Source of the DNA: Arthrobacter sp. efr-133-R2A-120
Lineage (GTDB): Bacteria > Actinomycetota > Actinomycetes > Actinomycetales > Micrococcaceae
Direction of reading: 5' to 3'
DNA length: 64,000 bases
Assembly (NCBI RefSeq): GCF_030209835.1
Contig: NZ_JARVRF010000030.1
Coordinates: 49,561-113,560 of the forward strand
Position numbers and translations under genes: made by a program. Numbering within the stretch: the first letter of the stretch is position 1; each line of letters begins with the position of its first letter. This document shows positions 59,888-64,000 of this stretch, in pieces. The notes below the pieces were generated by a model. The model was given only the letters and a program-made list of their open reading frames with translations, ran no database searches and was not told the origin of the DNA.

Positions 59888-62707
59888 ATGGCAATCGAGA
59901 TCAACGGAACCGCCACCGAGGCCGCACCCCGCCCGGGCCAGTGCCTTCGGACGTTCCTGCGCGAACAGGGCAACTTCGGAGTCAAGAAAGGGTGCGACGG
60001 CGGCGACTGCGGCGCGTGCACCGTCCACGTGGACGGCACACCCGTGCACAGTTGCATCTACCCCGCCGTCCGCGCCGAAGGGCACTCGGTCACCACCATC
60101 GAGGGGTTGTCGAACGGGGAAGAGCTTCATCCCGTGCAGGAGCAGTTCCTGGAAAACCAGGGCTTCCAGTGCGGTTTCTGCACGGCCGGCATGATGATGA
60201 CCGCCGCCACCTTCGACGAGGAACAGAAAGCCAACCTCCCGCGAAACCTCAAGGGAAACCTGTGCCGCTGCACGGGCTACCGCTCGATTGCGGACGCCGT
60301 GTGCGGCAGTCACAGGCACGACGGCGACGCCGCGTCGCGGGCCGGCGCGGGAGCTAAGGGTTCGGGCCAGCTCGGCGACAACGTTCCCGCACCCGCGGGT
60401 CGCGCCGTCGTCACCGGCACTGCCCGTTACACCCTCGACGTCCCGGCAGAACAGCTCCCGGGACTGCTCCATCTGAAGCTGCTGCGCTCGCCACACGCGC
60501 ATGCCCGGATTGTTTCCATCGATACGACGGCGGCCCTCCATATACCCGGCGTCGTCGCGGTTTTCACGCATGAGGACGCGCCGGACCGGTTGTTCTCCAC
60601 GGCCCAGCACGAGCTTTACACCGACGATCCCGACGACACCCGCGTCCTCGACAACGTGGTGCGCTTCATCGGCCAGCGGGTTGCCGCCGTCGTCGGTGAA
60701 TCGGTGGGCGCAGCGGAAGCCGGGGCTCGGGCCATCAAGGTGGAGTACGAACTCCTGGACGCTGTCTTCTCGCCGCAGGACGCGTTGCTGCCCGGTGCGC
60801 CAGCGATCCACGGAGAGAAGGACGGGGAAACGGCCCGGATTTCCCGCCCGCAGAACAACGTCGTGGCGGAGGTCCATTCCGAGCTGGGGAACGTCGAAGC
60901 CGGATTTGCCGCGGCCGACTTCATCCATGAGAACACGTACCAGACCCAGAGGGTGCAGCACGTCGCGATGGAAACGCACTGCTCCATCGCCTGGGTGGAA
61001 CCCTCCGAGAACCCCGGGGAGGACCGGCTCATGGTGCGTTCCTCCAGCCAGGTCCCGTTCCTGGTCCGGCGGACACTTGCCCGCGTGTTCGATCTTCCCG
61101 AAGACCGCATCCGCGTCGTGGCCGGGCGCGTCGGCGGCGGGTTCGGCGGCAAGCAGGAAGTGCTCACCGAGGACCTCGTGGCCATGGCGGCACTCAGGCT
61201 CCGCCGGCCCGTGCAAGTGGAGTTCACGCGCACCGAACAATTTACCGCCACCACCACACGTCACCCCTTCACCATCAAAGTCAAGGCCGGGACGAGCAGT
61301 GACGGCCACTTGACCGCGATGCAGGTGGACGTGGTCACCAACACTGGTGCATACGGAAACCACGCGCCTGGAGTGATGTTCCACGGTTGCGGCGAATCCT
61401 TGGCCGTCTACAAATGTGCCAACAAGAAAGTGGATGCGCAGGCCGTCTACACCAACACGGTCCCGGCCGGCGCCTTCCGTGGCTACGGCCTGAGCCAGAT
61501 GATTTTCGCGATCGAATCCGCCATGGACGAGCTCGCTGTCGGAATCGGCATGGACCCCCTGGACTTCCGGCTCAAGAACATGGTCCGGCCGGGTGACGAC
61601 ATGCTCTCCACGAACCCGGAACCGGAAGAGGACGTCTTCTACGGCAGTTACGGTCTGGACCAATGCGTGGCGCTGGTCCGCGATGCCCTCGAACGCGGCG
61701 GCCAACGCTACCGGGACGCCGGGCTCGACGATCTCGGTCCGGAGTGGGTCACGGGCGTCGGTTCCGCGCTGTCCATGATCGACACCGTTCCGCCCCGCGG
61801 CCACTTCGCCCACACGCGCCTCAGGCTCCTGCCGGACGGTACGTTCGACGCCGCCGTCGGGACGGCCGAGTTCGGCAACGGCACCACCACGGTCCACGCC
61901 CAACTGGCGGCGACCGCCCTGTCCACCACGGCGTCGAACGTGGCCGTGCGCCAGTCCGATACGGACCTCGTGGAGCACGATACCGGCGCGTTCGGCTCCG
62001 CAGGAACCGTGGTGGCCGGGCAGGCAACCTTGCTCGCAGCGCAGGAGCTCGCAGTGCGGATCCGGGCCGTGGCTGCTGCGTTTGCCGGTGTTTCGGAGGC
62101 GGAGTGCCTGCTCGAGGACGGTGCGGTGCGTTGCTGTGAGCGGGTCTTGGCGCTAGCGGAGGTGCACGACGCCGCGCGGCAGCAGGGCATGGAACTCGCC
62201 GCCGAAGGGCGTTGGGGCGGAACTCCGCGTTCGGTTGCCTTCAACGTCCACGGATTCCGGGTGGCCGTGAACACCGGCACGGGGGAGCTGCGGATCCTGC
62301 AGAGCGTCCAGGCGGCCGATGCCGGCGTCGTGGTCAATCCACGGCAATGCCGCGGCCAGGTGGAAGGCGGAATCGCCCAGGCGCTGGGTGTCGCACTGTA
62401 TGAGGAAGTCCGCGTGAACGACGCAGGCAAGGTCACCACCGACATCCTTCGGCAGTACCACATCCCTTCCTTCGCGGACGTGCCACGCAGCGAGGTCTAC
62501 TTCGCGAAAACGAACGACCAGATGGGGCCGCTCGGCGCGAAGTCCATGAGCGAGAGCCCGTTCAACCCCGTTGCGCCCGCGCTGGCCAACGCCATCCGGA
62601 ACGCCACCGGGGTGAGGTTCGCGGCGCTCCCTATCGCCCGGGACAAAATCTACCTGGCACTGAAGGACGCCGCCGCCTCCGCCCCCACCCAACTGACTCG
62701 CATTTAA
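59888..62707 (+). CDS. xanthine dehydrogenase, fused [2Fe-2S] and molybdopterin subunit
   Basis: A 939-residue fused subunit. Residues 1-150 hold two [2Fe-2S] sets: CDGGDCGACTVHVDG with a later Cys, then CGFCTAGMMM and GNLCRCTGYRSI. From about residue 175 comes the molybdenum-binding region with RVGGGFGGKQEVLTEDLVAM, GAFRGYGLSQMI and the region GAKSMSESPFNPVAPA near the end, where the catalytic Glu is expected. Context (XdhC, uricase, guanine deaminase) suggests xanthine as substrate. Last codons (QLTRI and TAA) are encoded by the 66-bp repeat copy 3. Start follows AGAAGGAGG. Confidence 0.88.
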   Translation: MAIEINGTATEAAPRPGQCLRTFLREQGNFGVKKGCDGGDCGACTVHVDGTPVHSCIYPAVRAEGHSVTTIEGLSNGEELHPVQEQFLENQGFQCGFCTAGMMMTAATFDEEQKANLPRNLKGNLCRCTGYRSIADAVCGSHRHDGDAASRAGAGAKGSGQLGDNVPAPAGRAVVTGTARYTLDVPAEQLPGLLHLKLLRSPHAHARIVSIDTTAALHIPGVVAVFTHEDAPDRLFSTAQHELYTDDPDDTRVLDNVVRFIGQRVAAVVGESVGAAEAGARAIKVEYELLDAVFSPQDALLPGAPAIHGEKDGETARISRPQNNVVAEVHSELGNVEAGFAAADFIHENTYQTQRVQHVAMETHCSIAWVEPSENPGEDRLMVRSSSQVPFLVRRTLARVFDLPEDRIRVVAGRVGGGFGGKQEVLTEDLVAMAALRLRRPVQVEFTRTEQFTATTTRHPFTIKVKAGTSSDGHLTAMQVDVVTNTGAYGNHAPGVMFHGCGESLAVYKCANKKVDAQAVYTNTVPAGAFRGYGLSQMIFAIESAMDELAVGIGMDPLDFRLKNMVRPGDDMLSTNPEPEEDVFYGSYGLDQCVALVRDALERGGQRYRDAGLDDLGPEWVTGVGSALSMIDTVPPRGHFAHTRLRLLPDGTFDAAVGTAEFGNGTTTVHAQLAATALSTTASNVAVRQSDTDLVEHDTGAFGSAGTVVAGQATLLAAQELAVRIRAVAAAFAGVSEAECLLEDGAVRCCERVLALAEVHDAARQQGMELAAEGRWGGTPRSVAFNVHGFRVAVNTGTGELRILQSVQAADAGVVVNPRQCRGQVEGGIAQALGVALYEEVRVNDAGKVTTDILRQYHIPSFADVPRSEVYFAKTNDQMGPLGAKSMSESPFNPVAPALANAIRNATGVRFAALPIARDKIYLALKDAAASAPTQLTRI

Positions 62708-62753
62708 TGTCGTTATCGAGCCTCATAACGGCATCTATTGCGAGTCAGTTGGG
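62688..62753. repeat. 66-bp inverted repeat, copy 3
   Basis: Outer arms CCCAACTGACTCGCA and complement, inner arms around TGTCGTTAT and ATAACGGCA. It overlaps the last codons and the stop of the xanthine dehydrogenase gene and extends to just before the end of the convergent nucleotidyltransferase gene. All three copies have the same length. Confidence 0.9.
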
Positions 62754-62758
62754 GGTGG

Positions 62759-63388
62759 CTAGTCGCCGAGGAGGTGCAGCTTGTCCTTCGTGTCCACATC
62801 GGCTCCGTCGGCGAGGTCGCTGCAGTCGACGACGTCCACCAGCCCGGGGTGCGCTTTGAGGAAACGGCGTGCTCCGGCGTCGCCCACGGCCGATTCTGCT
62901 ACCTCGGCACGGAGCGTGACGTCGATGATCAAGGGGTGGCCGCGCCTTAGCTTTGTTGTGTGGCCACCGTCGAAGGCGGCTTCCGGGTATCCCGCCGCGG
63001 TCACCCGGCCGGCTTGGTGCGCTGCTAACAGCCTGGCGACGACGGCGGGGGTCACCCCAGGCTGGTCCACCAAAGTCACCATGACATTGTGGCCGTGTGT
63101 AGCTGCCGCAATACCGGTGCGGAACGAGCTGGCCATGCCGGTCGCCCACTCCGGGTTGTCGACGACGAGGTACTTGTCCAGCTCCGTAGCGCCACGGACA
63201 TCCTCGGCTCCGGCACCGAGCACTACGACTACCTTGGAGCATCCGCCGTCGAGCAATGTCTTGGCGAGCACTTCAACCAAGGTGCGGCCGCGGAAGGGCA
63301 GCAGCGCCTTGGGGCCGAGGCCCAGGCGTGTCCCTGCGCCGCCGGCCAACAGCACACCAACGGTGGGCGCGGGGCTGGAATCGTTCAT
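62759..63388 (-). CDS. MocA-like molybdenum cofactor cytidylyltransferase
   Basis: A 209-residue nucleotidyltransferase. VLLAGGAGTRLGLGPKALLP is the NTP-binding start, and VTLVDQPGVTPAVVARLL holds the metal-binding Asp-Gln-Pro motif of MocA/MobA-like proteins. It probably makes the cytosine dinucleotide form of the molybdenum cofactor or activates it for xanthine dehydrogenase. The likely start is ATG 63388 (MNDSSPAP); an open frame reaches 63445. It is convergent with the xanthine dehydrogenase operon. Confidence 0.88.
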   Translation of the reverse strand: MNDSSPAPTVGVLLAGGAGTRLGLGPKALLPFRGRTLVEVLAKTLLDGGCSKVVVVLGAGAEDVRGATELDKYLVVDNPEWATGMASSFRTGIAAATHGHNVMVTLVDQPGVTPAVVARLLAAHQAGRVTAAGYPEAAFDGGHTTKLRRGHPLIIDVTLRAEVAESAVGDAGARRFLKAHPGLVDVVDCSDLADGADVDTKDKLHLLGD

Positions 63389-63590
63389 GGGGTTCACCCT
63401 ATCCATGCGCCCTCGAGAGATCTCTAGGTTCACCTTGCACTCCAATATAGGTCTACCGAAAAAGGTTGAATATTACCCGCGGGTAGGCCTTCTGGCTGGC
63501 TCCCATGGCCGATATTCTCTTAGGGACTTCACGAGAGTCAGTGGTCATCGAAGGGGATGCAATGACGCATCCGCGGTGGAAAGAGGGTTT

Positions 63591-63782
63591 ATGTCTGGCA
63601 TTTTCGAAATCTTGACGGCTGGGGAGCAATCGTTCCGTTTCCGGTTGAAGGCCGATGATGGAACGGTAGTGGCAGTGTCGCCCAAGTTCCCGGATATTGC
63701 GGCCCTTGTGGCCGGTATCAACGCAGTCAGGGAGAATGCCGCCACAGGATTCGTGGTGGATCGCCGCTCGCTCGGAGCGTGA
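63591..63782 (+). CDS. YegP family protein (DUF1508)
   Basis: A 63-residue protein with one YegP/DUF1508 repeat: FRFRLKADDGTVVAVSPKFP and ALVAGINAVRENA are typical, with the strand-helix pattern of the family. These are found in many bacteria with no firm role. The ATG 63591 has AAAGAGGG seven bases upstream. It is followed by a strong intrinsic terminator, so it is transcribed alone. It lies 200 bases from the MocA-like gene. Confidence 0.8.
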   Translation: MSGIFEILTAGEQSFRFRLKADDGTVVAVSPKFPDIAALVAGINAVRENAATGFVVDRRSLGA

Positions 63783-63787
63783 CAACA

Positions 63788-63827
63788 AATCGGCGGTAGT
63801 GCTCATGGAGCACTACCGCCGATTCTT
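63788..63827 (+). terminator. intrinsic terminator of the YegP-like gene
   Basis: AATCGGCGGTAGTGCTC and its complement form a 17-bp perfect stem with a three-base ATG loop, followed by CTTTTTT. It begins 6 bases after the stop codon. In the other direction it also lies just beyond the end of aceE and could serve both. Confidence 0.9.
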
Positions 63828-63839
63828 TTTTGCACCTGT

Positions 63840-64000
63840 TTAGGAGTCGCCCCCCGAACCGCCGGTGGTGCCGGCAGTCACGTCGAGCAGTTTGTACCGA
63901 TCGATGGCGTACGACGGCGCACTCGGGTCAACCTCGCCCCTCGCCGCGAGGAGTTGGAGGGCTTTGACGACGATGGAGTGGGTGTCGTTCTTGAAGAAGC
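63840..64000 (-). CDS. aceE: pyruvate dehydrogenase E1 component, 3' end
   Basis: The minus strand reads an open frame from the window edge to TAA at 63840-63842, about 53 residues: FFKNDTHSIVVKALQLLAAR, then AIDRYKLLDVT and a Gly-rich tail GGSGGDS. This matches the C terminus of the homodimeric pyruvate dehydrogenase E1 of actinobacteria as I recall it; the rest is outside the window. It would decarboxylate pyruvate, which the malic enzyme upstream also makes. Confidence 0.65.
   Translation of the reverse strand, partial: FFKNDTHSIVVKALQLLAARGEVDPSAPSYAIDRYKLLDVTAGTTGGSGGDS

Noticed and set aside
59618..61978. Long open frame antisense to xanthine dehydrogenase
   Set aside because: It is a mirror frame produced by high third-position GC; it has no motif and the sense gene is unmistakable. 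The same holds for long antisense frames over the MprF-like gene, malate synthase, malic enzyme and the permeases.

Overview
The window is high-GC actinobacterial DNA. The gene content (DUF222/HNH protein, DUF2630, DUF4193, DUF2510, CHAD/CYTH, a homodimeric-type aceE end, actinobacterial purine catabolism genes) and protein style point to Arthrobacter or a close relative such as Paenarthrobacter or Pseudarthrobacter (Micrococcaceae). That is a judgement from recognition, not from a search. No rRNA, tRNA, CRISPR array, phage or transposase gene was seen, so this is chromosomal accessory and metabolic DNA.

Left part (1-9.4 kb): the 3' end of a short-chain dehydrogenase, DUF2630 and DUF1992 genes, a DUF222/HNH protein, a MarR regulator divergent from a membrane protein/SDR/decayed NTF2-like operon, then a Gfo/Idh/MocA oxidoreductase plus sugar isomerase/epimerase pair divergent from an M81 metallopeptidase. 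From 9.5 to 15.7 kb lies a compact sugar operon: Tat-type lipoprotein binding protein, two ABC permeases, ROK kinase, ROK repressor and CutC. Paired repeats upstream look like ROK operators.

Middle (15.7-40.4 kb): DUF4193, CYTH-CHAD, an alpha/beta hydrolase, a ribbon-helix-helix protein, a nitrilase-family amidohydrolase and APC permease facing a TetR gene across two tandem palindromes, a class A penicillin-binding protein, a serine/threonine dehydratase-like enzyme, a stand-alone adenylate kinase coupled to a GH15 glucoamylase/trehalase, an MprF-like lysyltransferase, a GDSL lipoprotein, an azoreductase divergent from an HxlR regulator with a 20-bp palindrome, an AAA ATPase, and a beta-lactamase-fold lipoprotein whose active-site motifs look lost. 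This half also carries decayed genes: an NTF2-like protein, an MFS transporter end, an alkaline phosphatase, a VOC protein end and a MmcQ/YjbR protein. Three of these keep both termini but lack the middle.

Right part (40.6-63.4 kb): a purine-to-malate catabolic island. Guanine deaminase and 8-oxoguanine deaminase feed xanthine and uric acid. XdhC, an FAD subunit, a fused FeS-molybdopterin subunit and a MocA-like cytidylyltransferase form the xanthine oxidation module. Two NCS2 permeases and an NCS1 permease import purines or allantoin. Uricase and (S)-ureidoglycine aminohydrolase act on the ring-opened products, and malate synthase plus malic enzyme dispose of glyoxylate. IclR and RpiR regulators lie inside. 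HIU hydrolase, OHCU decarboxylase, allantoinase and allantoate-degrading genes are not in the window. A 66-bp near-perfect inverted repeat occurs three times, each time at the 3' end of a gene of this island, and uricase has a long leader with an intrinsic terminator. The window ends with a YegP-like gene and the 3' end of aceE.
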